Part shown: one piece after another, positions 44,755-55,143 of the stretch
Layout of the letters: each line of letters starts with the position of its first letter
Numbering within the stretch: position 1 is the first letter of the stretch
Origin: Batkoa obscura
Lineage: Eukaryota; Entomophthoromycota; Entomophthoromycetes; Entomophthorales; Batkoaceae
NCBI GenBank assembly: GCA_030770535.1
Contig: JASVEC010000021.1
Span: 258,001 to 322,000, forward strand
Length of the DNA stretch: 64,000 bases
Direction of reading: 5' to 3'
The notes under the pieces: generated by a model
Database searches by the model: none
What the model was told of the DNA's origin: nothing
Seen by the model: only the letters and a program-made list of their open reading frames with translations
Position numbers and translations under genes: made by a program

Positions 44755-46295
44755 TAGATTTTTATTTACTTGAGAAACTCAAGTCTTACTTAACAACAAA
44801 GGATCATGAAAAGCAATATAACTCTTAAGTTGGATTTTATTATTTGATATATTTGAAACATAAAATATATGTTTTCAAGCTTTATATCGTTGATGGATGG
44901 GTTATAATTTGCTTTCCTTATTTTTGGTGTTAAGGATCTACCTAACATTATCTTGTATATCTAAAACTCAAAGGAAATTGATTAACTAAAATTAGATTGC
45001 TTTTTTAAACTCATATTGTTTAAAAGTTGCTAGTTTCGAATGTAAAATTTTCAAAGTTAACCACCTATCATGCTTTTAAAACCCAGGTTATCTTATTAAA
45101 AACTTTGGCCTTAAGGGGCTAATTTGTCGATATAACAAAGGTACCAAAACAAACTAAAACTATTTATATCCCTCAGAAAGAGATTTACAGCTTTTGGTAC
45201 TGGATTTAACGTATTTATTAAAACAAGATCTTTGTTTGATATGATAATTTCTCTTACAATAAAAAGTTCGAGAAGAAAATCCAGATTTTTAAATTGCATA
45301 AATTTGTAAAATAGTAAAAATAAAAAAAATTATAACATTGTTTTTATTAGTTTCGGCTTAATTAAATTCTTTTATAATTTAACTAAAGTACCGTTAAATA
45401 TTTTTACAAAGAATACCATTCAATTTAACATAAAGAAAGTGTAAAACAGAAAGGAATAAGGCTGTAGTTTTTTTTAATTTTTATAAAAAGGAAACTTAAA
45501 TAATAAATTAAGAAAATTTCATCATTTTAAAAAAGTGGATATTTAAAAATAAATTTAATCAACACATGTTAAGAGCAAAGCAAGTTCTTTATAAAAGCAA
45601 AACTTGATTTTAGTTGTCTCACTTATTTTTCCTTGAACCAAGCAATTTGAAACAGGGGTAATTAAGTGCTTAACTACCGAAGTTTAAAGAAACTTAGACT
45701 TAATTAATTGAAGAAATAAAAGGTAGTTGTTTGACCATTTTGACTATTGAAACTGTTATTTTTTTATAAAAGAAACCCGCTTAATAATCCCATAGTTAAT
45801 TTTTTGGTCATTTTTAGTTAAATTATTAAAGTTTGATTAATATTTTAAGCTCATATTGACCTTAAAGCAAGGATGACTTAATAATTGTAGCTTTTTTAAG
45901 GAATAGCAATGGATTAGTGCTTGATTTCTTAGCGGAAGAAATTTTTTAATAACAATTAATATAGTATAAAGAATAAATTATATAATCTTAGAATAACTAG
46001 ATTATTAGGAGCATCTGATTAGTTGAGTTCAAAAGTTGATTCTGAATTGATTGGCTTAAACTGAAATTTATTAAATTAATAGTTGAAAAAATTATCAATT
46101 GGCAAGCAACCACCAATTAAAACCTGTCTTGAACCAGTTTATGATTAGCTAAATTAGGTAATTTTCTTCCCTAAGTTTCTAAGCTTTGGTTACTTGGTAA
46201 AGAATAGTTCAACTCGGATAAATAAATACAGCAATTGGGCTCAAAAGCAACTTAATACTTTTCTTTCTTTTTTATAATTTTTTAAAAAAACGCAA
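44755..46295. other. Long intergenic region before the PH-domain gene
   Basis: 1.5 kb of AT-rich DNA. Short frames exist on both strands but none resembles a known family, and no repeat copy was identified. Confidence 0.5.
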
Positions 46296-46961
46296 ATGGT
46301 CGAATTAAACATCTCAAGAGATAGCGATGACACATTGCTTTCAAGCATAAGTCAAGACAAAGAATTTGAAGGTTATCTGATGTTCCGTAAAAAACAAGCA
46401 TTTTCACGTACCTGGAAAAGACGATTTATAGTGTTTAGGGCTCCCTATTTATGGGTTTATGATTCTCCAAGCGATAAAAAGTTTTTGTATCAGTTTGATC
46501 TGTCTTCTTATGATAGTTGCTCCAATGATCCAACAAACAAAAAGTCCATTTTTGGGATCGTTATTTTTGCTTCTAGGCTATCTTTACAACCTACAACTTC
46601 AAGCCACTATCCTATAATACATCTATGTGCTTCAGATGACCAACAATATTCTCAATTTATGAAAGTGATCAATGAATTTATAAACAATAAAAAAGAAGAA
46701 GCCATTGATAGAATAACGGGAAGAGTCACTTCATTACACTTACCAACATCACCTAATCATTTAATTAATACTATAGACACCTTATCCTCATCTTCATCTT
46801 CATCTAGAATGTCCTCAATCAGTAGTATTTCAGAAGACAAATTTTACTCCCAAGGCAATCAATCAGCGTTTGAATTTAAATATCAAAATGGATTGAATTC
46901 GTCCTCCCCCTATAACCGTCGACCATGTCATTCGTACCGTAAGAATTCAGTACATTATTAG
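46296..46961 (+). CDS. PH-domain protein
   Basis: Single exon, 221 residues. A pleckstrin-homology domain occupies about residues 24-130: FEGYLMFRKKQAFSRTWKRR-FIVFRAPYLWVYDS (strands 1-3, with the K-x-R basic pattern used for phosphoinositide binding), YQFDLSSYDSCS, IFGIVIFASRLSLQ, and the terminal helix YSQFMKVINEFIN. The remaining 90 residues are Ser/Asn-rich and probably disordered. Known role of the fold: membrane recruitment or protein binding. No catalytic domain accompanies it. It resembles the PH segment found in some kinesin-3 tails and in small adaptor proteins, but the exact family is uncertain. Confidence 0.8.
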   Translation: MVELNISRDSDDTLLSSISQDKEFEGYLMFRKKQAFSRTWKRRFIVFRAPYLWVYDSPSDKKFLYQFDLSSYDSCSNDPTNKKSIFGIVIFASRLSLQPTTSSHYPIIHLCASDDQQYSQFMKVINEFINNKKEEAIDRITGRVTSLHLPTSPNHLINTIDTLSSSSSSSRMSSISSISEDKFYSQGNQSAFEFKYQNGLNSSSPYNRRPCHSYRKNSVHY

Positions 46962-48812
46962 TTTGGGATATTATATATTACCTTTAACTTATTTTAAAAA
47001 GCATATCTTTTTATTCTTCATGTACCTTATTTCGATTTCATAAATAATTTAATATTAGTCAATAAATCTTAGAGTTTTAATGTAGAATTTAAGTATTAAT
47101 TTTTAATAACTATGGTGTTGTCCTTTGAATTTTGAGATTTGTTATAGTGGATGTTACTATATTTATTATAATTATAATTAATAAGCCTACAATATAGAGG
47201 CTTTTTTCTGTTTTTCAACCGCAGTTTATGGTAAATATTGGACTTTAACAGTATTATGAAAGAATGAAGTAGATTCTTTAAAGAGTGTTTATAATGTAAC
47301 TTGTATGGTATAAACTGTGTTACCAGAGTTATGAATAGTTTCCAGCTATGAACTCATAAATTCTAAAATTAAAATTTTTAAGATCAATTAATTACCAGCT
47401 TCTAATTAGAACTTGAAAGTTCAAATTTAAATTGCTATATTTAGTAAGGGGTTGGCTACAAGTTTACTCATAAGTCAATCTTCTCAAAGTTACATGTTAT
47501 AATATTTGATTTGTTGAATAAATAGTTGTACTATTTTCTTGAATTCAATTCAATAATGGTTTTTCGAATTTTTAGTACAAGAGGTCTATCTTTATTATTA
47601 CTCCTGACTTTATTATTTATTCAAAATTGAATTTATTCTTAAAGTTAGAATTCTAGCTACTTGTTTTTTCTACTTAAATTATAGTTTACATTTTTGTTTG
47701 TATTTTTGGCTCTTTTGGTCACTTATTGTATTATTATGTAAATGATACAACCCAGAACTTAAACTTGAGCAAACTTAGATTTAAGAACTATAAATTGATT
47801 TAGAGACAAATTAAATTGAGATAGAATTCAACCTATTGCTTAAAAGCGCATCCAACACATTGTAAAACAATAGTCGAGACAGTCGAGGATACGGAAGATA
47901 TATATGTTTACATAAACTATTTGGCGTAGAAAGTAAAAATAACACTTAAAATAATACTATTTCAATAAACTTCCCATATGACTAAAAATAAAAATGATGT
48001 AAAAGTGCACAAAAATCAATTCATGGTACTGACTATCCACATTATAAATAAGGACGGAGGTATTGCCTTTTTGGAAGCTTATAATAGTTATACTCTAACT
48101 TTATAATAGATTTACTCAAATCGATTTGAATATGTTCTTTTCTCTTGTTGTAGTAAGATATTTTTATATAGTGTGAAGTAGATTTAATGGATGATATAAG
48201 ATAGTACCTAGACAGCTAGCATTTGTGTTACCACATAATGGATTAACTTTTAAATTTTAATAGTGGAAGATTCATAAAAAGAAAATATATAATAAAACAA
48301 TAATAGTGATTTATATATTTATAACTACCTGGTGCTTCTTTATCAATAATCCAGCATTTAAAAAAATGCACAGAATTAGAAATACAAGTATAGAATTTAT
48401 ATTATTTGATAATTATTTATTATGCTTTGCATTGAAGTTGTAAAGTTTGATCAATTTTAAATTCATTAAATTCATTAAATAAATACATTAAAGCTACTCA
48501 AGCTAATAGTATCAATGTACCCACTTGATGTGCTATTGGCTGTATTAACAATTCTATAGGCTTTATTTAACAAATTTATATTGTTTTAGTTACTGAAACT
48601 ATTTATGTTGAATTTGCTATTAATATTACTAAGTATGGAATGAAAATTAAAGAATTTAAATATATCAATAATATATTTTATTCTGTTCTTCAATACCCAT
48701 ATCCACTTATACTAAGCTATTATTTAATATTATAAAAATGGCTGTTCAGTTTATATATTTATTAATAATATTAATAAATTAGTTTATTTTTCAAAATTAT
48801 TCTCATTTATTG
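46962..48812. other. Intergenic repeat-bearing region, left part
   Basis: 1.85 kb AT-rich with no supported gene. A short hairpin, AAGCCT..AGGCTT followed by T's, occurs near 47183, but nothing indicates a function. Confidence 0.5.
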
Positions 48813-48902
48813 ATATGGGGATGTGTTTTTCTGTTTAAGAATTTTTCCAATTTTTCCACTCAAATAGCACTTAAAAAATGAAGTGATGAAGCTAAAACAT
48901 AT
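48813..48902 (+). mobile_element. MITE family A, copy 8 (shortened)
   Basis: Starts with an intact ATATGGGGATG. The interior is shorter by about 15 bp and the right end is eroded to AAAACATATT. Confidence 0.7.
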
Positions 48903-49021
48903 TAATTTAAGTTTATAGCTCATAGTTTTCATCAATTTCCATGAACGATATTATAATGAAATAAATAATAAGGATATAAACCTAAATTAATAATAGTGTT
49001 AAACGTACATGTATTTTTAAT

Positions 49022-49075
49022 ATATGGGAATGTTTTTTTAACGATTACTCTTTTTACTACTTTTTCAAATTTAAA
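49022..49075 (-). mobile_element. MITE family A, partial copy
   Basis: ATATGGGAATG followed by the reverse-orientation interior for about 50 bp, then similarity is lost. Confidence 0.5.
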
Positions 49076-49177
49076 AATTAAACTAATCCAGTTGTCCAAG
49101 TTCACATAGGTACTGATTAGTGATAAATTTTATAGTTGGGTATGTGTATTATGCCAAGCTGTTGCTTGATGCTTGAT

Positions 49178-49296
49178 TTTTTATTATAAAATGAACAGTT
49201 AGCCAGTACATATCCAAGTTTGGACAGTTATAATAGTTATTAATTTTTAAAATTTAAAAAGAACCAAAAATAGATAATTGGTAGATATCCCCAATA
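49178..49296 (+). repeat. Dispersed repeat B, copy 2
   Basis: Parallels 23540-23640: AAAATGAACAGTTAG, then CCAGTACATATCC, a T- and A-rich stretch, AATTGG and ATATCCCC. The hairpin seen in copy 1 is not perfect here (CCAAGTTTGG instead). Confidence 0.55.
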
Positions 49297-49371
49297 TATA
49301 TTTGAATCTAATATTTGAATAATAAACATGTTACTTTTATATAAAAATACATTAATAATCAATAAATAAAC

Positions 49372-49475
49372 ATATAGAGATGGATTTTTTGTTTAAGAGT
49401 TGTCCTAACAATCTTTCTGGTCAAATAGCGCTTAAAAATGGAAAAAGTAATGAAATAAAAAAAATATCCCCATAT
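49372..49475 (+). mobile_element. MITE family A, copy 9
   Basis: 104 bp, ATATAGAGATG to ATATCCCCATAT. Confidence 0.82.
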
Positions 49476-49518
49476 GATAAAATAGTTTTAATTTTAATTT
49501 TTAATCATTTCAGTTATC

Positions 49519-49626
49519 AAATGGGGATGTATTTTATTGTTTAAGAATTTGACTAACAATTTTTCCACTCAAATAGTGCTTGAAAGATAGAAAAAGTGAT
49601 GGAGCCAAAAAAAAACATCCTCAAAT
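49519..49626 (+). mobile_element. MITE family A, copy 10, flanked by AA rather than TA
   Basis: 108 bp, AAATGGGGATG to CATCCTCAAAT. Both flanks carry A where other copies have T-A, which bears on what the target duplication is. Confidence 0.85.
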
Positions 49627-50046
49627 ACTTTCTTATTAACCGAAGCCTTGTATTTCTAATGAGTCTATAATAAGATGTTTATAAAGGTTCACACTTTACC
49701 AATTTATCTTTTATACTTGTATTTTTAATGTTTTCTCCAATCAATACAAATGTAACTGACAAATAGGAGAAAGGGTATTGCCTCTGCTTCCTATTTTTTC
49801 AAAAATAAAAGATAAATAACCCACTTTATCAAAAAAAGTCTGCTGACTTTGTTCCTTAAGTTAATGTTTGTTAAAGTATTTAGTATCTGTTGTTTTAATT
49901 ACAATTAAAGTCATTACTACTCTCAGAGAGAGTTTTTTTATCAAATTTGTAAAAGACAATTAAATAGTGTAAACAAAATTATATATAAAGCATATTGCTA
50001 AATCAACTTATAGCAATAAAATAAAATGTTTATTTTAACAAGCAAC
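49627..50046. other. Intergenic DNA downstream of the 1-Cys peroxiredoxin
   Basis: No gene or further repeat recognised. Confidence 0.5.
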
Positions 50047-50804
50047 TTAGGGTTGTTGAGTAAATCTTAAATAAGGAGTTACCTTTTGATAACCCGGGAA
50101 TTTAGTATCAGCTTCTTGATCGGTTATTTTAGGATGAATGATGACATTATCACCTTGGTTCCAATTGGCAGGAGTAGTGATAGGATGCTTATCAGATAGT
50201 TGAAGGGAATCAACAACTCTAATGATCTCATTAAAGTTACGGCCACAGGAAGCAGGATAAGTCAAAGTTAAGCGGACTTTTTTACTTGGATCAATAATAA
50301 ATACAGAACGTACTGTCAATGGTAAACCATTGACAAAGTTAGTAGCATCGTTTTCAACGGTATCTAACATATCATATAAAGTTGAGATCTTACGCTCTTT
50401 GTCAACCAAAATAGGAAAGTTCACATCTACTTTGTTTACTTGGTTGATATCTTTGATCCATTCGTTATGATCTTGTAAAGAGTCTACACTGACTCCCAAT
50501 ACCTTTACGTTACGTTTTTCAAACTCACCCTTTAATTTCTGAACTGTACCAAGTTCGGTGGTACATACTGGAGCTAGTTTCAAGATTAACGTGTAATCAT
50601 TTTTAAACATAATATTTACTAAAATCAGCAGGATGAGAGAATAAGATAGCCCAGGAACCTTCAATATATTTATGAAATGAAATTGGACCTAAAGTAGATT
50701 CAGCTTCGAAATCTAAATTAAAGGATTAATAAAATATATACATAAATGAATGATAATATTTTACCTGGAGCAGTACTTCCTAAACGAATTCTTTCTTGGC
50801 TCAT
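50047..50804 (-). CDS. 1-Cys peroxiredoxin (Prx6 subfamily)
   Basis: Exon 1 (MSQERIRLGSTAP, from ATG at 50804) is followed by DFEAESTLGPISFHKYIEGS with WAILFSHPADF. A 45-nt intron then splits the catalytic loop before TPVCTTELGTVQKLKGEF, and the last exon runs to LRFTQQP-stop. The peroxidatic Cys is in PVCTTE. Long Prx6-type C-terminal sequence is present (FIIDPSKKVRLTLTYPASCG, ITTPANWNQGDNVIIHP, FPGYQKVTPYLRF), and no resolving VCP motif. Role: reduction of hydrogen peroxide and lipid peroxides. The absence of a targeting sequence suggests cytosol, though fungal members are sometimes mitochondrial. Divergent from the SOSS-B gene. Confidence 0.95.
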
Positions 50805-51289
50805 AATTATTATAAAAAAGAAATCAGGCAATAAATCTGAGTTTTTATACTTCAATTTCATTGATTACGAATGTTTTTCGAGAATAACGCAATTCTTAGC
50901 TGTTTTATGAAATCGATGTGTTTTACTTTAGAGTATCAGATGATAATAGACACTCATCTTTCAAAACACCATTTGAGATAGATTGTTTATGTCTAAGGCT
51001 CAATTTTCTTTCCAGTTTTGGTTTTTATAGATTTTGCAAACACAGGGAAAATACTAAGAAAATACTCTTTTTCTTGATCAACTGAAATTAGGCATAGAAC
51101 TTTTGCAAATTAAGATGCAAATTAGCGGATAATTTTATTTACATTTTAGCTGAATTTTTAAACTCCCAAAAAAAGTTTGAAACGTCACCCTTAATTGGGT
51201 AAAGCCAACTATTTTATGCTCAGTAAAAGGCTTAACACAAAACTTGAATTTAAAAATCAGCCTAGAACTTAAGTAATGATTTTTAAAGG
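50805..51289. promoter_or_regulatory. Divergent promoter region between 1-Cys peroxiredoxin and SOSS-B
   Basis: 485 bp between two opposed start codons, AT-rich. No specific motif assigned. Confidence 0.5.
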
Positions 51290-52073
51290 ATGGATCATCC
51301 AACTCTTAAGCAAATTGAAGACTTAAGAAAAGATTTACCAATCACCTTGTTGAGGGACGCCACTTCTAGAAGAGTCATTCAAAACTATGAAGTTATTATT
51401 ATAAAGAGAGGTAGCTATTAGCTTAATAGTAAACAGCAAAGTTTAATATATTATAGTTCAAGCAATCACATATCCAGATCATCCAACGATCTATAGTTTT
51501 TGGTGTAGTGATTCTTCTGGTTCAATAGAGCTAACTATTTTTGGAGAGCAAGGGGAAGATATTAAAGAATCGGATGTTTTATTAATAGTAGAAGGGTATT
51601 TAAAAGCATAACTATTTAAAGCTCAGATTAATAAGAAAATAAGATATATTAGATTACACGAAGGAAAAAGACAAGTAGTGATAAATAGAACAACTGGAAG
51701 GATTTATAAAATTGGAGAGTAACTGACTTATCAATAATACGACTCACATTAATTTGACTTTAGTTTTGCAAAACATTGCTCCAATGAACCTAACTATACT
51801 TTCTTTCCTTCAAGTCCAAACCCTGGAGTACCAGGTAAATTGATATTGAATATTGTAAATGAATTAATCCATTTATATTTAGTCAGTAAATATAGAGATA
51901 TTTCTAATGGTGATAAAATAAGACGTTTAGATAAAAGGGAATATAGACCGCGTGGAGGAAACGAAGAAAGGTATAGGGACTATTCTGCTCGCCATACATC
52001 CCCGGTTAGAAACGGACAATTTCGCAGAAATTCAACCCGCAGTCCATTTAACTCAAGCAGAAAAAGAGACTAA
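51290..52073 (+). CDS. SOSS-B/NABP-type single-stranded DNA-binding OB-fold protein
   Basis: ATG at 51290 (MDHPTLKQIEDLRKDLP). Exons are joined by GT/AG introns, the third of which must end at the AG before ATTACACG (about 51655) for the frame to continue. The OB fold reads NYEVIIIKR, ITYPDHPTIYSFWCSDSSGS, IELTIFGEQGEDIKESDVLL, then GKRQVVINRTTGRIYKIGDF and NEPNYTFFPSSPNPG. The LTIFGE-x-D-I-x-x-D-V strand and the TGR-x-x-KIG-F followed by a NF/YT-x-PNP element match SOSS-B1/B2. A C-terminal tail rich in Arg and Ser follows. Known role in animals: subunit of the SOSS complex in double-strand-break signalling and, with Integrator, transcription termination. Yeasts lack it, so presence here is informative. 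Confidence 0.75.
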
Positions 52074-52287
52074 ATGGAACAGATTAATGGCTTTTAAAAA
52101 CAAACTATAATAAACAGATGAAAATTTAAATGCTGAATTCTTTATTTCAGTTTATATTTAATGTCTTTATGATTTAATTTAATTCTATCACTTGTAAGCT
52201 AAAGCAATAAAAAATCAGTAAAGCCATAATAAAAATTTAAAAGCATATCTATCAAGCATTTGACTTTATGGTTAAAGAATTCCTTAT

Positions 52288-53424
52288 TTAGCCTATGAAA
52301 GTACTTTGACCTGACATCAGATTGGGTGTTGATAAAGGGGTCCCTACTACTGACCCGCTAGCATAAACCGCTGAAACGAAAGCTGATGGCACATGTCCAA
52401 CAGCGCCTGGTCCAATACCGTACAATATACTCCTAAAAAATTTAAATACTCCGATTATAATTGCCCTAAACGAACTTACAAAAATTTATTATCATCAATT
52501 ATTCCCTCAAAGAAAGTGTTTCTCATTTTGAAAAACGCCATCAGAGTTACCAAAGAATCGGAACCTGCTTGATGTGCTTGACCAACTCTTGCAATCTATT
52601 AGGTGTAAATTGAAATTCAAAGATTAAATAAAAATAAATTATACTTGCAGGGTCTCGGCAATTTCTTTCAGTCCACCACCAAGGGTTTTGCAACACTTCA
52701 TTAAATATTTGATATCATAAAAGTTAGGGAAATAAAGTTTTAATACATTGTAGAATCCTTCTTCATCTGGTGGTAATAATTTTCCCGATAAGATTTTTAA
52801 AAGGTACGCAAAATCATAGGCACTAAAATCATTAATAATTATACTTTATCTATGCTTGTTTTAAATTACCTAGAGAAAGTGATCCATGTAACATTTTCTA
52901 ATAAGACCAGTCCAGAGGACATTAATATCTCACCAAAATCATGAGGATCAATTCCATAATCTTCGTGTTTTTTAAAGTCAAGTCCTGAGTTAATTAAAAG
53001 GTCAATCGAATCTTGAGAATACATATCCATACTATAAATAATGAGATTACTAAAATTTAAAAGCAGAAAGCCACTTACTCTAAACTGAACTTGAAATTAA
53101 ATTGCCAAGTTGTGGCATCAGGTGGTTGTTCTCCTTTTTCATTTGAAAAGGAGATACCTAGTTGAATCATCTTTAAAAGATCCACGTTAGCTCTGACTGT
53201 CTGATACGTCAAGTCACTAGGGCTCTTAAATTTTCCTAATGGTTTAGCTACAGTACCTGGAAACTCAGTATCCTTAAATTTGATTAAATTCTGCCAATAT
53301 CAATCTATAATAAATTTACCATGGCAATGTAATTATAGTCTTTAATAATGCTACGAATGTACTCCATTTCTTTAGAGAGGTTAGAGGCCCATACCTCCCG
53401 TATATATCTCCTCTCTTCTGGCAT
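52288..53424 (-). CDS. POP2: CCR4-NOT deadenylase subunit CAF1/POP2 (CNOT7/8-like)
   Basis: ATG at 53424 (MPEERRYIREVWASNLSKEM), about five introns, stop at 52290-52288. DEDD nuclease residues are all present: D and E in MDTEFPG, D in AYDFAYLLKILSG and D in AGSDSLVTLMAFFK. The order WASNL, DTEFPGTVAKPLGKF, YQTVRANVDLLKMIQLG, NFKFSLE, SGLVLLENVTWITF, FPNFYDIKYLMK and GGGLKEIAETLQIARVGQAH is that of CAF1. A short C-terminal extension ends STPNLMSGQSTFIG. Role: mRNA poly(A) shortening within CCR4-NOT in the cytoplasm. Confidence 0.95.
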
Positions 53425-53929
53425 GTTTATGCCGCTGTGATGTATGTTTGAGTATTGAATTTTGACTAATTGAGTTTATAAATAAATAAGTTTTAGTTTT
53501 TTGCTATATTTTTTTAATAAAAGTAAGCTAAGGTTATGAACTGATTGGTTAAAATTGACATTTTTATTTAATTTTATTTACGTGGAATTGGCGTGTAAGC
53601 GTAAAAGGGGAAATCGTTAAGCGTGAATTATGGGGTATATAATATGTCGTTTATAGTAAAGGTATTGAATGCTTTGAGTGGCCAGAAGAATTTATCAAAA
53701 CTTCAATAATGAATAGCAATTTAAGTATCAAATCTTGGTTTAGCTTACTTATCGAATAAAATTGGGTTATTTAATTATGTACAGTCGAATAAACAATAAT
53801 GAATTTCTTGAAATTGGTATCAGATAAAGTATTTAAAATTTGATAATAAAATGACTAAATTAATCGAAATTAACAAAAATTGCGATAATTACAAAAAAAA
53901 TTAAGCATTAAAAATAAATTTATTGTTTA
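53425..53929. other. Intergenic region, CAF1 promoter side
   Basis: AT-rich, no gene recognised. It contains the CAF1 promoter and the 3' end of the peroxiredoxin gene. Confidence 0.5.
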
Positions 53930-54551
53930 GAGAAAAATTCTTTAGAACCTTGTACATCTGGAACAATGGTATCCTTACCCTTAGCCCAGTTAGCGGGGCA
54001 AACTTCACCATGCTCTTCAGTGAATTGGAGGGCTTCTAGTAAACGTAAAGTTTCTTCAACTGAACGACCAACTGGGAGATCGTTAACTTGTAAGATACGG
54101 ACCTTTTGTTTGGTATCAATGATGAATAAGCCTCTAAGAGCAATACCTTCTTCTTCAATGAGAACATTGTAAGCTCTTGAGATCTTGTGGTTGGTATCAG
54201 CAATTAAAGGAATATTGACTTTACCAAGACCACCTTGGTTACGTGGCTTTTCAGTCCAGGCTAAGTGACAAAATTCGTTATCAGTAGATACACCTAATAC
54301 AACGGTATTAAGGGCTTCAAATTTGGAAGCAGCCTCAGAGAAAGCAACAATTTCAGTTGGGCATACAAAGGTGAAGTCTTTTGGATAGAAGAATAAGACA
54401 ACGTATTTTCCAGCGTAATCGCTTAAAGAAACCTGTTTAAATTGGCCATCAATTAAAGCAGTGGCAGTGAAGTTAGGGGCGTCTTTTTGAATTAAACCTA
54501 GTTATGAGTTAATATTTTGTTCATTTAATGTTTATGTTTAAACTTACTCAT
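53930..54551 (-). CDS. TSA1: Typical 2-Cys peroxiredoxin (Prx1/TSA1-like)
   Basis: The first coding exon is only ATGA (54551-54548). After a GT..AG intron, the second exon completes the Ser codon and continues [20 protein letters not shown] to the end FFSKQ-stop. The peroxidatic Cys is in [14 protein letters not shown] and the resolving Cys in [12 protein letters not shown]. The eukaryotic GGLG motif is present ([15 protein letters not shown]), and the YF C-terminal motif appears as FF (KEFFSKQ). These two features mark hyperoxidation-sensitive, signalling-capable Prx. Role: abundant cytosolic peroxide reductase using thioredoxin. Third-position base use is strong and even, typical of a highly expressed gene. 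Confidence 0.96.
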
Positions 54552-54639
54552 TTTTGTTTTTATCTAAGATCTAAAGTATATTTTTATAAACGAAGCTTAT
54601 CTCACAAGTTAGTATTTTATATACTTTTTTGAGTTTTTT

Positions 54640-54756
54640 TCACCTAAGTTTCGAGCCTATCATGGGCCGAGATTCCGCTTTATGGTCATAAGCTTCTAAC
54701 CATTGGCTAAGGATGGCTTTACGCATAGCAATTGGGCCATCGATTTCTAGAAATTG
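54640..54756 (-). other. Isolated exon-like stretch of 39 codons, unassigned
   Basis: On the minus strand a good acceptor (TTTCCAG) at 54757-54763 precedes a phase-0 open stretch reading QQFLEIDGPIAMRKAILSQW with LEAYDHKAESRPMIGSKLR and a stop. The composition is protein-like and unusually GC-rich for its surroundings. No convincing upstream exon with an ATG and donor was found in 54764-55140. It could be the last exon of a very small gene or a gene fragment. Confidence 0.35.
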
Positions 54757-55143
54757 CTGGAAATACAAATTAATGAAATGATTTAATTTTATTCCAAGCT
54801 GACTAATGTAGCTATATTATTTAATAATAGCTTTTAGTTAATATGAAATAATTTAAAGTATTCTTTCAAAGGCAGTAAATAATATTTGAAATTTCCTGTA
54901 TTTTATCACCACAGCAGAGGTGCTTTAGAAGTTAGAACTATTTAAAGATCTGATAACAAAAAAGAATTATGGCGGTTAAAAGCAGCTTTTAATTTTACTA
55001 CTAAATCATTTTTTGATTTGAAAATTAGTGAGCTTAAAGAAATGTAATTTTATAAATAAGCAAAATGTTGAGGTTGAAAGACATTTGGTATAGCAATTGC
55101 TATTTAAACAGAAGAAATATTAAAGTACTAATAAAAAATCAAA
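54757..55143. other. Intergenic region before the redoxin-like small gene
   Basis: AT-rich, with no supported exon on either strand apart from the acceptor at its left border. Confidence 0.4.

Noticed and set aside
45111-45299. 62-codon minus-strand frame in the long intergenic region
   Set aside because: No family resemblance, no splice context, size expected by chance.
47170-47215. Terminator-like hairpin followed by T's
   Set aside because: Resembles a bacterial terminator, but the window is eukaryotic and no gene ends there; likely chance in AT-rich DNA.
53966-54172. Plus-strand frame inside the 2-Cys peroxiredoxin
   Set aside because: Antisense shadow; its openness comes from the codon bias of the real gene.
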